Shown one piece after another: positions 1 through 9,196 of a stretch of 64,000 bases of DNA; position 1 is the first letter of the stretch, and each line of letters opens with the position of its first letter. The notes under the pieces were generated by a model, which worked only from the letters and a program-made list of their open reading frames with translations, was not told where the DNA came from and made no database searches. The translations under genes were made by a program, and so were the position numbers. Origin of the DNA: an uncultured Selenomonas sp. (GTDB lineage Bacteria; Bacillota; Negativicutes; Selenomonadales; Selenomonadaceae); contig CAMVGU010000006.1 in NCBI GenBank assembly GCA_947167105.1, positions 50,795-114,794 of the forward strand. The letters run 5' to 3'.

Positions 1-275
1 GATCGGCAGTTCAATTCATGTATGCGGGAAAACTTTTTGAAATTCAACTGCGATGCAAAAAATCGGCCTTAGAAGCAGTCTTGGACAGAGTGCCAAAGCA
101 TGAAATTATACAGGAAAAAGCTGATAGTGTACTATTGACAGTAACTGCATTTGGTGACGGCTTTATACGCTGGGCAGCTATGCAGGGAGATGCTGTGGAA
201 ATCATTGGGCCACAGGAATTAAGACAACGTATGGGGCAGTGGCTGGCAAAGGCTGCCGATGTGTATATGCGGTAG
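1..275 (+). CDS. WYL-domain regulator, C-terminal fragment
   Basis: The reading frame is open to the left window edge, so this is the 3' end of a gene that starts outside the window; about 90 residues are visible. The pattern (a beta-rich stretch, then GFIRWAAMQGDAVEIIGPQELRQRM and a final helix) matches the C-terminal extension of WYL-domain transcriptional regulators, where a Trp and the phrase P-x-x-L-R are typical. Such regulators bind a ligand through the WYL fold and DNA through an N-terminal winged helix that is not visible here. They are common next to prokaryotic defence and conflict genes, which fits the dynamin/HerA genes 70 bases downstream on the same strand. Whether it controls them is inference. 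Confidence 0.6.
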   Translation, partial: SAVQFMYAGKLFEIQLRCKKSALEAVLDRVPKHEIIQEKADSVLLTVTAFGDGFIRWAAMQGDAVEIIGPQELRQRMGQWLAKAADVYMR

Positions 276-347
276 GATTTCTGATAAATGGGAATAAATA
301 TGTATAGGAAGATTGCAGCATAATTATAAATGGAATGGAGGGGCAAG

Positions 348-1655
348 ATGTATCATCAGAAGAATATGGAAATGGCTCAGATAATACAGGCTAATCCAAT
401 CCTGGGAAGCAGTGAAACGACAGAAAGAACAGAATACTTTGATACTCTTATGGATTATTTGCGCAGAGCCAGGTGGAAAAGTCGTTGGATAAGGGCAGAA
501 ACTGATTTTTACAGAAATATGATGCTTGCCAAGGGAATTTCGCGCGGGAAGATATTACCGGAGGAAAAATATCTGTTCCTTTTGGCAGATATTGCTGCTA
601 TAACAGGTTATCAACCTAAAATGATGGAATCGGCAGGAGGCAGAAAGATTCTGTATTTACTGCGGAAAAGGAATAAATGGGGGGGCGAAAATGCTTTTAG
701 GTGTTTGGTCAAAGCCGTATGGGGCAGAAATGATGGTGCATGGAACAAGGTAAATAAATTTCAGTTATCGGAAGGACTGAGAAAATATTTAGAGCTAATA
801 AAATGTAATCAGGATTTTACACAGATGAACCCGGTCAGGGTGATAGTCATAGCTACAATGAGTGCGGGAAAATCAACTTTTATCAATGCTCTGGCCGGAA
901 GCAAACTTTGCTGGTCACAAAATATGGCTTGTACAAGCAAAATTCATGTCATCACCGGGAAACCTTATGACGATGGCCTCGTGTATGAGGATGACCATAT
1001 TTTGCGGCTTCAGGCATCACAAGACATACTCTTTGATGATGATGAAAGAAATGATGAGAGTGAAATTGCAGTATCATCATATTTTCATAGTACATTGGGT
1101 GGGCAAAGAATTGAGATTTGCGATTCTCCTGGGGTTAATTCCAGTCTCAATGTAGAACATAAAAATATTACTTATGATATTATAAAAAAACAGAAATTTG
1201 ATATGTATGTATACTTAATGAATGCAACCCAGCTAATGACTGATGACGAGGCTGAATATCTGCAATTTATAAAAGAAAATATAAAAAAGCGTAAAATAAT
1301 TTTTATTATTAATAAAATCGATAAGTTGGAGGCAGAAAATGAAACATTGCATGACATAGTGGGAGACGTAAAGAAGTATTTATTGGCGATAGGCTTTAAA
1401 AATCCTATCGTATATGCTGTATCTGCTGAGGCTGCTCTTTTAGGACGCTTAATGCCATACGAAAAAATCACCAGACGGGAAAGAAGAAAGCTTGAATTTA
1501 TGCTGACGGATTTACTAGCTATAGCAGGGAACAAGAGCAGTATAGATTATGGAATATATGAAGATGATGACATTCAGATTTGCAGTGACTTAATAAAGGC
1601 ATCAGGCATATTGCCCATCGAAAAGGAAATCATCAATGTTAAAAAGGAGAGATGA
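348..1655 (+). CDS. dynamin-like GTPase (small partner)
   Basis: A 435-residue protein with a dynamin-type GTPase domain in its C-terminal two thirds. The P-loop reads ATMSAGKSTFINAL (from about residue 171), G3 is DSPGVN, G4 is NKID. A phrase HKNITY after G3 is echoed in the next gene (HKNTTY). Its N-terminal 150 residues are helical and unrecognised. It lacks the long helical stalk of the downstream protein, so it resembles the shorter member of a heterotypic bacterial dynamin pair; such proteins remodel or tether membranes in a GTP-dependent way. I chose ATG 348 because GGAGGGG lies about 5 bases before it; the in-frame ATG at 330 lies upstream of that site. The stop is next to the following start, so the two are probably translated together. 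Confidence 0.85.
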   Translation: MYHQKNMEMAQIIQANPILGSSETTERTEYFDTLMDYLRRARWKSRWIRAETDFYRNMMLAKGISRGKILPEEKYLFLLADIAAITGYQPKMMESAGGRKILYLLRKRNKWGGENAFRCLVKAVWGRNDGAWNKVNKFQLSEGLRKYLELIKCNQDFTQMNPVRVIVIATMSAGKSTFINALAGSKLCWSQNMACTSKIHVITGKPYDDGLVYEDDHILRLQASQDILFDDDERNDESEIAVSSYFHSTLGGQRIEICDSPGVNSSLNVEHKNITYDIIKKQKFDMYVYLMNATQLMTDDEAEYLQFIKENIKKRKIIFIINKIDKLEAENETLHDIVGDVKKYLLAIGFKNPIVYAVSAEAALLGRLMPYEKITRRERRKLEFMLTDLLAIAGNKSSIDYGIYEDDDIQICSDLIKASGILPIEKEIINVKKER

Positions 1656-1657
1656 AC

Positions 1658-4228
1658 ATGGTACAGGTATATGTTGTTTACAATCCGTATCGTTTAGCTA
1701 CGTCAATCGAGATTAACGGGAATCCTATAGAAGTGGATAGCCCGCTTTATAAGTATGTGCGCAATCGCAGATTGCAGGAATGGGTGGGAGACTTCCCAGA
1801 TAAACTAAAGGAAACAGCCAACTCCTTGGAATTTGATATCACATTTTATGGGATGGATGTTGATTGGGATGATTTTGAGGTGTCATTCCAGCAGGCCAAT
1901 GAGTTGCATAAATTTAAGAAATTAAATGTAAAATTTAAAAAAGCGGCAGATGATGTTGATGTAACAGAAAAAATCAGTCAAATTTTTAGGGACTTGCAGA
2001 ATGAGAATGCCCCTATCGATGAATTCAAATCGAAGGAACTGACAAGAGCCTTTGAAAACATAAAAAGCGCAGTATTTCCTGTGCATGTTATTGCTACGAT
2101 GAGTTCCGGTAAGTCTACCTTGATCAATGCTTTGCTGCAACGTAAGCTGATGCCGGCTAAGAATCAGGCATGTACGGCCATGATTACAGAAATCGTTGAT
2201 AATGACCAGGATAACTTCGTGGCAAAGGCGTATGATAAAGACGATAATTGCCTGGCTGATGTAGCGGACTTTACTTTGGAGGCGGCAAGGCAACTAAATG
2301 AAGATAATACAATCTTCCGGGTGGTTGTAGAAGGAAATATACCCTTTTTGGATGCAAGGGACATGGCATTGTCCCTGGTTGACACTCCGGGCCCCAACAA
2401 TTCACAAAACAGCGGACACAAGAATACTACGTACCAGGCAATTAATAGCGATTCCAATAATTTAATACTTTATGTGTTAAATGGTACTAATTTAGGCGTC
2501 AATGATGATGCGGAACTTTTGGACTACGTAGCTGATATTATTCGTAGGACAGGAAGGTTAGGACGAGACAGATTTCTGTTTGTAATAAATAAAATGGATG
2601 GCTTTAATCCGGAAGAAGAGAGCATTGAAACAGTTATAAAAGAGGCAAAATTATATTTGCAACAACATGGAATTGACGATCCGCAAATATTCCCATGCTC
2701 AGCATATACGGCACTGAATATCAGAACTGAACTGTGCGAAATTGATGTCAACAATCTGACGCGCAGCGAAGAACGTGCATTGCCCAAGGCCGCCCGTGAT
2801 GCTCTTAGCAACATGGATAATTTTATTGATTATGAGGATTTGCATCTGGAGCAGTATACGACTCTGGCTCCCAGTGCCAAGCAAAAGCTGGAATATCACC
2901 TTGAGGAAGCAAAAAGAACAGGTGACCGCAAGGAAGAAGCACTTATCCATTGCGGTATATATTCCATTGAAGAAGCCATAAAAGCGTATGTGAAAAAATA
3001 TGCCAGGACGAAAAAAGTGAAGGATTTGGTTGATTCCTTCCAAGCAGTACTGGAAAGCACGCAGATACTGGCTAAGACCAAGGCCATAATGGCTGAAAAT
3101 GATGATGCCGCCGAAGCGTGCAGGCTACGTGCCGAAGCAGTTATGAGCCAAATAGCCAGTGGCGAGGAAGCAGGTTCATTTAAGAAGAAAATAGAAGAAC
3201 TTGATCCTAAAGCTGCTATTGCCGAGAAAACGCGAGCAGTACGTATCAAAATCGAGGAACGGGTAGAGCAAGTCTTTGATAAATACCCTGATACCATTAC
3301 CAGTAAAAATGAAGCACGGCAAATGATAAATAATTTCGGGGACATCAGTTCCGATGCTTCAGCTAGATTGTCAACGGAATTGGGGAGCATTATACAGCAT
3401 GAAATTATTGATGTGGGAGATAAACTTTTGACGGAATATCAGGAAAGGTTGGAACGCTTTGATGCACAGGCCAATGTTGATGAATTGGATTTCAGTACGG
3501 CAGATTTAGTGAAGGGCGCATTAAGCCAGTTAAAAGCTAATATTGAAGAATGGCAAGGTGAAGAATTCGCCAGCGATATGACTGAGGAATTAGGTGAAAC
3601 AACAGTTGAGAAAAAAACATATTATGAAAAAGTAGGAGAGAAGGAGGAAAAAATTATTGTTGGAACTAAAAAAGTTCCAATAGGAAAAGAAAAAGTGTTT
3701 GATGGTTATACAAGAACAAAGGTGGGGACGAAAAAGGTAAGCAATCCAAATAAAAAGTGGTGGAATCCATTCACGTGGTTTGATTCCAGTACAATAGAGG
3801 TTGATGAATACAAGGATTTGCCACAATATAAAGAAAAAACGGTATATAAGACTGTAAATGAATACAAAACAGTCATGCGGGATATTTTTGAACAGCGCAC
3901 ACAGCACATCGAGCATTTCTCCGTAGAGAAAGGCGTTATTCAGCGTGGCCTGGTCAGCAAATTCCGGCATAGTGTAGCTGAAGGGATTAAGAAGGCCATG
4001 GAGGCGGCAGATACGCGGGTAATAAATTTGAAACAAAATTTTACTGCCAGCTTCGAGGAAGTTGATAGGAAGATAGAAGAAAAGTATAAAGAACTGGAAA
4101 ACTATGCAAAAGATCAGGCATCTAAGGAAGCTGCTGTACAAGAAAATCAGAAAACATTAGCCTGGATTGAAGCAAATCAAAGAGAAATTGATGACGTGCT
4201 GGATATGGGGGTGAGAAACCATGCATGA
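1658..4228 (+). CDS. dynamin-like GTPase (large partner)
   Basis: An 856-residue dynamin-family GTPase. The GTPase domain starts near residue 145: P-loop ATMSSGKSTLINALL, G3 DTPGPNN, G4 NKMD. Long helices and coiled coil follow, as in the stalk of bacterial dynamins. Around residues 650-720 is a Lys-rich segment with repeated short strands (VGEKEEK, VGTKKVPIGKEK, VGTKKVSNPNKK) and an aromatic patch KKWWNPFTWF that could touch membrane. The gene may start at ATG 1652, which overlaps the previous stop, but AAGGAG at 1644-1649 is only 2 bases from it and 8 bases from ATG 1658, so 1658 is preferred. The end overlaps the next gene by 8 bases. Two adjacent, different dynamin-like genes usually act as one hetero-oligomer; that is inference here. 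Confidence 0.85.
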   Translation: MVQVYVVYNPYRLATSIEINGNPIEVDSPLYKYVRNRRLQEWVGDFPDKLKETANSLEFDITFYGMDVDWDDFEVSFQQANELHKFKKLNVKFKKAADDVDVTEKISQIFRDLQNENAPIDEFKSKELTRAFENIKSAVFPVHVIATMSSGKSTLINALLQRKLMPAKNQACTAMITEIVDNDQDNFVAKAYDKDDNCLADVADFTLEAARQLNEDNTIFRVVVEGNIPFLDARDMALSLVDTPGPNNSQNSGHKNTTYQAINSDSNNLILYVLNGTNLGVNDDAELLDYVADIIRRTGRLGRDRFLFVINKMDGFNPEEESIETVIKEAKLYLQQHGIDDPQIFPCSAYTALNIRTELCEIDVNNLTRSEERALPKAARDALSNMDNFIDYEDLHLEQYTTLAPSAKQKLEYHLEEAKRTGDRKEEALIHCGIYSIEEAIKAYVKKYARTKKVKDLVDSFQAVLESTQILAKTKAIMAENDDAAEACRLRAEAVMSQIASGEEAGSFKKKIEELDPKAAIAEKTRAVRIKIEERVEQVFDKYPDTITSKNEARQMINNFGDISSDASARLSTELGSIIQHEIIDVGDKLLTEYQERLERFDAQANVDELDFSTADLVKGALSQLKANIEEWQGEEFASDMTEELGETTVEKKTYYEKVGEKEEKIIVGTKKVPIGKEKVFDGYTRTKVGTKKVSNPNKKWWNPFTWFDSSTIEVDEYKDLPQYKEKTVYKTVNEYKTVMRDIFEQRTQHIEHFSVEKGVIQRGLVSKFRHSVAEGIKKAMEAADTRVINLKQNFTASFEEVDRKIEEKYKELENYAKDQASKEAAVQENQKTLAWIEANQREIDDVLDMGVRNHA

Positions 4229-4841
4229 TGAGGTAAAAAAAGCTATTGCCCAAGGTAAAGGGGCGGATTTACGTTATTTCTTTGTGGATAGCCTTAATAT
4301 AGACCCGACATTTGCAGCTTATCAGGAGGATTTCGATTATTGTCGGCAACATAAGGTTTTTGAGCCGCAGCGTACACTTACTCCTTTTAGAAGTGATGAA
4401 CGCTCCTGGGATAAGGAATATTGGCTGAATTTAAAAGCAGATTTACAGGATAATTTTTCAGAAGAGCGGATGCGGCATATGATAGCTGTAGCCAGGGTTA
4501 TTTATAAGGGGAAGGTGGGAGGCAATCAGCCCAATAAGGGGACAGTTCCGTCAGAAGTTCAATATTCGCATAAAACTTGTGCAGATAATAAAAAGTACCG
4601 TGTTGAAAGAATTTCACCCCAGGATGATCCGGAGCTTAAACAAGAGGCCGAATTGCGAAAAGCCCGTGAGGAACTGGCTAAACAAGAGGCAGAAAAGCGA
4701 AAAACACAAGCCCAGCGCCCTGCAATCACCTCTAAGTATCCAGGAGGACAAAGCACAAAAAAAGCCCAGGGGGTACCGTTGTTACCGATAATCGGTATAA
4801 TAGTGTTGGCAATAGTAATTTTGATACTGATGCTAAGATAA
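4221..4841 (+). CDS. tail-anchored membrane protein of the dynamin cluster
   Basis: A 206-residue protein I do not recognise. Residues 1-135 look soluble; a charged helical stretch rich in Glu, Lys, Arg and Ala (about 136-165) follows; the last 22 residues are one hydrophobic helix (LLPIIGIIVLAIVILILM). It could anchor the dynamin pair or the downstream ATPase at the membrane. It overlaps the upstream gene by 8 bases and has GGGGGTGAG before the start. The stop lies directly after the membrane helix, and an open frame continues in the -1 frame for another 118 codons (see the pseudogene entry), so the original protein was perhaps longer with a domain on the far side of the membrane. Confidence 0.7.
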   Translation: MHDEVKKAIAQGKGADLRYFFVDSLNIDPTFAAYQEDFDYCRQHKVFEPQRTLTPFRSDERSWDKEYWLNLKADLQDNFSEERMRHMIAVARVIYKGKVGGNQPNKGTVPSEVQYSHKTCADNKKYRVERISPQDDPELKQEAELRKAREELAKQEAEKRKTQAQRPAITSKYPGGQSTKKAQGVPLLPIIGIIVLAIVILILMLR

Positions 4842-5197
4842 CAAAGGTACCCCCGCAACGAAGTGAGAGTATCTCATTTATAAATATAGGATACAGTACT
4901 CAAGAAAGAGAAAAAAAATATACAGGCATCGAGATATCATATCACTATGAATTTTCGTTGGCGTTAGACAATTATTTTCAGCTAAGAATAGTTAAGAGAA
5001 AAGATAATTGTATATCTAATAGTGATTCATGCACTAAGTTTTATTTTAGAAGAAATGAATTCAAAGGCTTAAAACCTTTCTCGCCAGTTGAGTTAGTTAA
5101 TTCAGATGATGTAGATTTCGATGTTAAAATTTATCATAGTAAGGGATGGGATAAGTTTATAGTTGTAATTAATAATGAAGAGTTGTATTTTTCATAA
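4830..5197 (+). pseudogene. frameshifted tail of the preceding gene
   Basis: From 4736 to 5197 one frame stays open without ATG or GTG; its first possible initiator is TTG at 4958, with no ribosome binding site in front. Read from about 4830 it gives a normal-looking polar sequence (ITKVPPQRSESISFINIG, later GWDKFIVVINNEELYFS) directly after the membrane helix of the previous gene, but one base out of frame. The simplest reading is a single-base indel that cut an about 325-residue membrane protein into two pieces. A programmed -1 shift is the alternative: the zero frame of the upstream gene crosses A-AAA-AAA at 4757-4763. The family is not recognised. Confidence 0.5.
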
Positions 5198-5208
5198 GAG
5201 GTGTCACT

Positions 5209-8200
5209 ATGGCTGATTTTAATGACTTTGTTAAAAATTACAGCGAATCATCTCATTTAAGTACAAAACCTGTTGAAAAGAATATGACAAATGCTGATAG
5301 TCCCAAAGAATTATTACCACAAGCTGAAATTCCGGAACCGCAAAGGCAATACACCCAATTGGTAACAGATACATACGATGGCAATTTACAACTTTTACGA
5401 CAAAATCTTGTCAGTTGCCTTGATAAAATTGAGGACGAGGTCCTAAAGGGATATTTAGAAAAAATTGACAAAATGCCTATTGTTCCGTTTGATGACAGCC
5501 TCGCTACCCAATTGCCTGATATACAGTTCTTTCAGATAACAGAGTTGGTTTGTCAGGAAGGAGAGCTGTCTGTTTCCAAGCTGGCGACATTATATAGTGC
5601 TTTTTGTGATAAGCCATGCACTCTTGTACTCCGCATCAGCAGCGACGGCATAAGGCAAAAGTTATATCTGGGGGTACGTTCACGCTCTGAATATTATTCT
5701 ACCAATGCTATGAAGGTCATGCTGCAGCAAGGCTTGGAGGGACTATTTCCGGGCAGCCAGTCACAGGCATACTATGCCGAGGAGCTTCAAAGTGATCTTA
5801 CAAGCCTTGCTCCGCAAGCCCTTTCCAGCGTGACCTGCGTAGCTGATTTTCGGCAAAATGAAGATCAGCTCAGTAATGAGAAATTCATCCAGGGGTTAGA
5901 AAAATTCATAGTGGCAATGTCAGGAAAGGCGTTTGATGCTTTTTTCATTGCTGATAATATTCTGCGCGAACAATTGATGCGTGAGCGACGGGAATATGAG
6001 AATATCAGCACACAGCTATCCCCCTTTACCACGATGAATCTTAATTTCAGTGATTCACGCACCGAAAACAAGACCCGTGCCATAAGCAAAGGAACAATGG
6101 AAGGAATAAATATTTCAAATGGCGTAAGTGAAGGGGTGTCGCAGGCTTTTGGCCGTAGCGTATCTCATACGGAGGGATTAACTCATACTGAAGGGAGCAG
6201 TGAAACAAAAACTCAGGGAACAACTGATGTCAAAGGAACTGCGCACGGCACAAGCGAAGCAAAGACTGAAGGAAAAAATGACAGTACGAGTATAAACGGT
6301 GCCGGAGCAGGTGCTGTTATAGGAGCCGCTGCAGGTGGAATTATAGGCGGGCCGATGGGAGTAATGGCAGGCGCTCAAATAGGCGGAGCAGTTGCAGGTT
6401 CACTATCCAAGACCTCCGGTACATCGTCAAGCACTACTAACTCCACGTCACATACGTATTCAGAATCAAAAGCTATTTCAGAGATGTTATCCAAGGGAAT
6501 TTCACGGTCTGACAGTTCCAGTCAATCAGATAGCAAAAGCTTTTCTCAGAATGTAGGGAAAAATACTAGCAGAAGCACAACGCAAGGTGTTTCTACCAGC
6601 ATCAGCTTTGTTGATACAGATACATTAGGTGAAACCATTGGCACGTCTAAGGGGATAACCTTGACGAGCAGAAATCGTGCTTTGCAGTCTATAATAGACC
6701 GGCTGGAAAAGCAACTGCAGCGCATTGATGCCTGTGAGAGTTTAGGAATGTGGAATTTTGCGGCCTATTTTACAGGAGAAGGGGCAGCGGAAACGGAACT
6801 GGCGGCTAATATTTATCGTTCTGTAGTATCAGGCCAAGGGACAGGAGTTCAGTATACGGCGATCAACACCTGGCAAACAGAAGAACAGTTGGCGCAATTG
6901 ATGCCCTATATTAAGAAATTTTTACATCCATGGTTTGCTTACCGGCCGGTTGCCCAAGCAGGTCTGACATTGTTTGTTTCTCCGGCGGTGCCTGTAAGCA
7001 CCAAAGAGCTATCTATTCACATGGGCTTGCCCAACCATTCGGTTTGTGGTTTACCGGTGGTGACACATGCTGTCTTTGGGCAGGAAGTTATCCGTCGTGG
7101 AGAGAGCCAGAAACAGGTGCGGCTAGGTAATCTCTATCATTTGGGGCGAGAATTGCCGCATAACGATATTGGTATTGACCTGGACAGTCTGACTATGCAT
7201 ACTTTTGTATCTGGCTCCACCGGTTCAGGCAAATCAAATGCTGTATATAACATATTGGCAGCCATGCAAGAACGAGACATTCCATTTTTAGTAGTTGAGC
7301 CGGCCAAAGGAGAATATCGCAAGGTATTTGCGGATGTTGCTTGCTACGGAACAAATCCCCAACAGGGAAAGATACTGCATCTCAATCCCTTTTCTTTTCC
7401 GAAGCAAATACATGTATTGGAACATATTGACCGTCTGGTAGAAATCTTCAGTGTATGCTGGCCAATGTATGCAGCCATGCCTGCTGTTCTCAAGCAGGCT
7501 GTTGAGCGTGCATATCGCTCCGCAGGATGGGATATTGCCACTTCAAAAAACGCTGTTGCGCCATCGCTTTTTCCTACTTTCGATGATGTGCTTAGGGAGT
7601 TGGATAGTTTTGTCAATGAGTCAGCTTATTCCAACGATACGAAAGGTGATTATGTCGGGGCTCTGTCTACGCGATTAGCATCGCTTACAACGGGACTGAA
7701 TGGACAGATTTTTTCCGGCTCAGAGACACCTGCAGGAATTTTGTTTGACCATTCGGCTATTTTGGATTTGAGCAGGGTAGGAGCAACGGAAACTAAATCA
7801 CTATTAATGGGACTTATCGTGCTGAAACTGCAAGAATATCGTATGACGCAGAATATAGAAATGAATGCAGGACTGCGTCATTTGACCATTTTGGAAGAAG
7901 CACATAATTTGCTGAAGAAAACATCAACGGAACAAAGTGCTGAATCTGCTAATGTGACAGGCAAATCAGTGGAGATGATAACCAACGCTATTGCTGAAAT
8001 GAGAACTTTTGGCGAAGGCTTTGTGATTGTTGATCAAGCACCAAATTTGCTGGATACGGCGGCAATACGTAATACCAATACAAAAATCATACTCAGATTA
8101 CCCGAAGGCGGTGATCGCGAGAGTATTGGTTCTTCTATGGCACTTAACACCAGGCAAGTTAACGAAGTGTCCAAATTACCTACAGGTGTGGCGGTGGTGT

Positions 8201-8721
8201 ATCAGAATGACTGGCAGGAAGCCGTTTTGGTCAGGTTGCCACGTTTTGAACATCAGCATCGTGCGCGGGAATTCAATTATCCCCAGGAGAGCGTTACGGA
8301 AGACGAACATAACGCCTTGCTGCATCTTCTGTTGAAAAATAAGCTGGAAGAAGAGGAAATTTTACAGGTGCAAAACAGGATTTTGCAGGCCGATGTAGCC
8401 GCAAAGATTCGTAAGGATTTAATATTGCATATCGCGGATAGAAATCAAAGCTTCCAGTGGGCATTGGCCGATTTTATTTGCAAAACCTATGATTGCAGTG
8501 ATGCCTTGCGCGGTACGGGGAGTCTTCCTTGGAATGACTGGCAGGAATTGGCAGATATAATGCTGAATAATATAAAAACTGAATTCCAGGACTTTGATAC
8601 AGATGAATTGCACAAGATACTGCTGTGTATTTGCCGCGTGGAACAGGAACACTATCCAGACAATTGGGAACTGAAGAATGTTTGTACCGAGTATCTGCAA
8701 AAGGAGGTGTCCTTTGCATGA
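5209..8721 (+). CDS. HerA/DUF87-type ATPase with glycine-zipper insert
   Basis: A 1170-residue protein whose second half is a HerA/FtsK-like motor ATPase: Walker A SGSTGSGKSNAVYN (about residue 666), a following VVEPAKGEYRKVF strand typical of DUF87 ATPases, Walker B LTILEEAHNLL, and a sensor-like region FVIVDQAPNLLD then ILRLPEGGDRES. Residues about 285-490 are low complexity: Ser/Thr/Gly repeats such as SHTEG, SETKTQG and SRSDSSSQSDS flank a glycine-zipper hairpin (GAGAGAVIGAAAGGIIGG, then GVMAGAQIGGAVAG) that looks membrane-inserting. HerA proteins pump or translocate DNA or partner proteins as hexamers. The start has AGAGGTG in front. The stop overlaps the nuclease start (ATGA), implying translational coupling of motor and nuclease. 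Confidence 0.85.
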   Translation: MADFNDFVKNYSESSHLSTKPVEKNMTNADSPKELLPQAEIPEPQRQYTQLVTDTYDGNLQLLRQNLVSCLDKIEDEVLKGYLEKIDKMPIVPFDDSLATQLPDIQFFQITELVCQEGELSVSKLATLYSAFCDKPCTLVLRISSDGIRQKLYLGVRSRSEYYSTNAMKVMLQQGLEGLFPGSQSQAYYAEELQSDLTSLAPQALSSVTCVADFRQNEDQLSNEKFIQGLEKFIVAMSGKAFDAFFIADNILREQLMRERREYENISTQLSPFTTMNLNFSDSRTENKTRAISKGTMEGINISNGVSEGVSQAFGRSVSHTEGLTHTEGSSETKTQGTTDVKGTAHGTSEAKTEGKNDSTSINGAGAGAVIGAAAGGIIGGPMGVMAGAQIGGAVAGSLSKTSGTSSSTTNSTSHTYSESKAISEMLSKGISRSDSSSQSDSKSFSQNVGKNTSRSTTQGVSTSISFVDTDTLGETIGTSKGITLTSRNRALQSIIDRLEKQLQRIDACESLGMWNFAAYFTGEGAAETELAANIYRSVVSGQGTGVQYTAINTWQTEEQLAQLMPYIKKFLHPWFAYRPVAQAGLTLFVSPAVPVSTKELSIHMGLPNHSVCGLPVVTHAVFGQEVIRRGESQKQVRLGNLYHLGRELPHNDIGIDLDSLTMHTFVSGSTGSGKSNAVYNILAAMQERDIPFLVVEPAKGEYRKVFADVACYGTNPQQGKILHLNPFSFPKQIHVLEHIDRLVEIFSVCWPMYAAMPAVLKQAVERAYRSAGWDIATSKNAVAPSLFPTFDDVLRELDSFVNESAYSNDTKGDYVGALSTRLASLTTGLNGQIFSGSETPAGILFDHSAILDLSRVGATETKSLLMGLIVLKLQEYRMTQNIEMNAGLRHLTILEEAHNLLKKTSTEQSAESANVTGKSVEMITNAIAEMRTFGEGFVIVDQAPNLLDTAAIRNTNTKIILRLPEGGDRESIGSSMALNTRQVNEVSKLPTGVAVVYQNDWQEAVLVRLPRFEHQHRAREFNYPQESVTEDEHNALLHLLLKNKLEEEEILQVQNRILQADVAAKIRKDLILHIADRNQSFQWALADFICKTYDCSDALRGTGSLPWNDWQELADIMLNNIKTEFQDFDTDELHKILLCICRVEQEHYPDNWELKNVCTEYLQKEVSFA

Positions 8722-9176
8722 GACAGTATGGCAGAGAAGTCACAACAGTAAGAAATCCAGATGACCGGCGAGTGAATCGTACAGAGCTTCCCAAAACTCG
8801 TGACATACCGCAAAGAAAGAATGTAAGAGATGTGGGCCGGGGCAAGGCAGATGTACCGGGGAGAAACATGGATTATTCACGTCCTGCCTGGAAGAAGGGA
8901 ATTCGGGATGAGGTGTGGAATAGAGCAAAAGATACTCATGGTAGGGTAAGAGATCCTTTAACAGGGAAATATATGTCAAAGGATAAGCCCTGGGATATGG
9001 GGCACAAGCCGGGCCATGAATTCAACAAGCATCAGAAAAGCGCCATGGAGCGAGGGATTTCCAGAGAACAGTTTATCAAAGAATATAATAACCCAGACAA
9101 TCTCCGCCCGGAATTACCGAGTTCCAATCGTTCCCACCGTGGTGAGAACAAAACGGGTGAATATTTTGGAGCCTAA
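8718..9176 (+). CDS. HNH/EndoVII-type nuclease with GHE motif (toxin-like)
   Basis: A 152-residue protein. The C-terminal 90 residues carry the signature of the GHE class of HNH/endonuclease VII toxin domains: a WDMGHKPGHEF core followed by a helix, then NPDNLRPELPSSNRSHRGE, where the His and Asn residues would hold the metal. This domain is best known as the C-terminal warhead of polymorphic toxins; here it stands almost alone, with only a short basic N-terminal segment and no secretion domain. AAAGGAGGTG lies 8 bases before ATG 8718, and the start overlaps the stop of the HerA gene. The next gene looks like its immunity protein. Metal-dependent DNA cleavage is expected from the family, not shown. 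Confidence 0.8.
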   Translation: MRQYGREVTTVRNPDDRRVNRTELPKTRDIPQRKNVRDVGRGKADVPGRNMDYSRPAWKKGIRDEVWNRAKDTHGRVRDPLTGKYMSKDKPWDMGHKPGHEFNKHQKSAMERGISREQFIKEYNNPDNLRPELPSSNRSHRGENKTGEYFGA

Positions 9177-9196
9177 ACTTATGAGGTGATTGATTT

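Noticed and set aside
1172..1534. 120-codon minus-strand frame inside the small dynamin gene
   Set aside because: AT-rich shadow with no start signal; the plus-strand GTPase motifs are complete.
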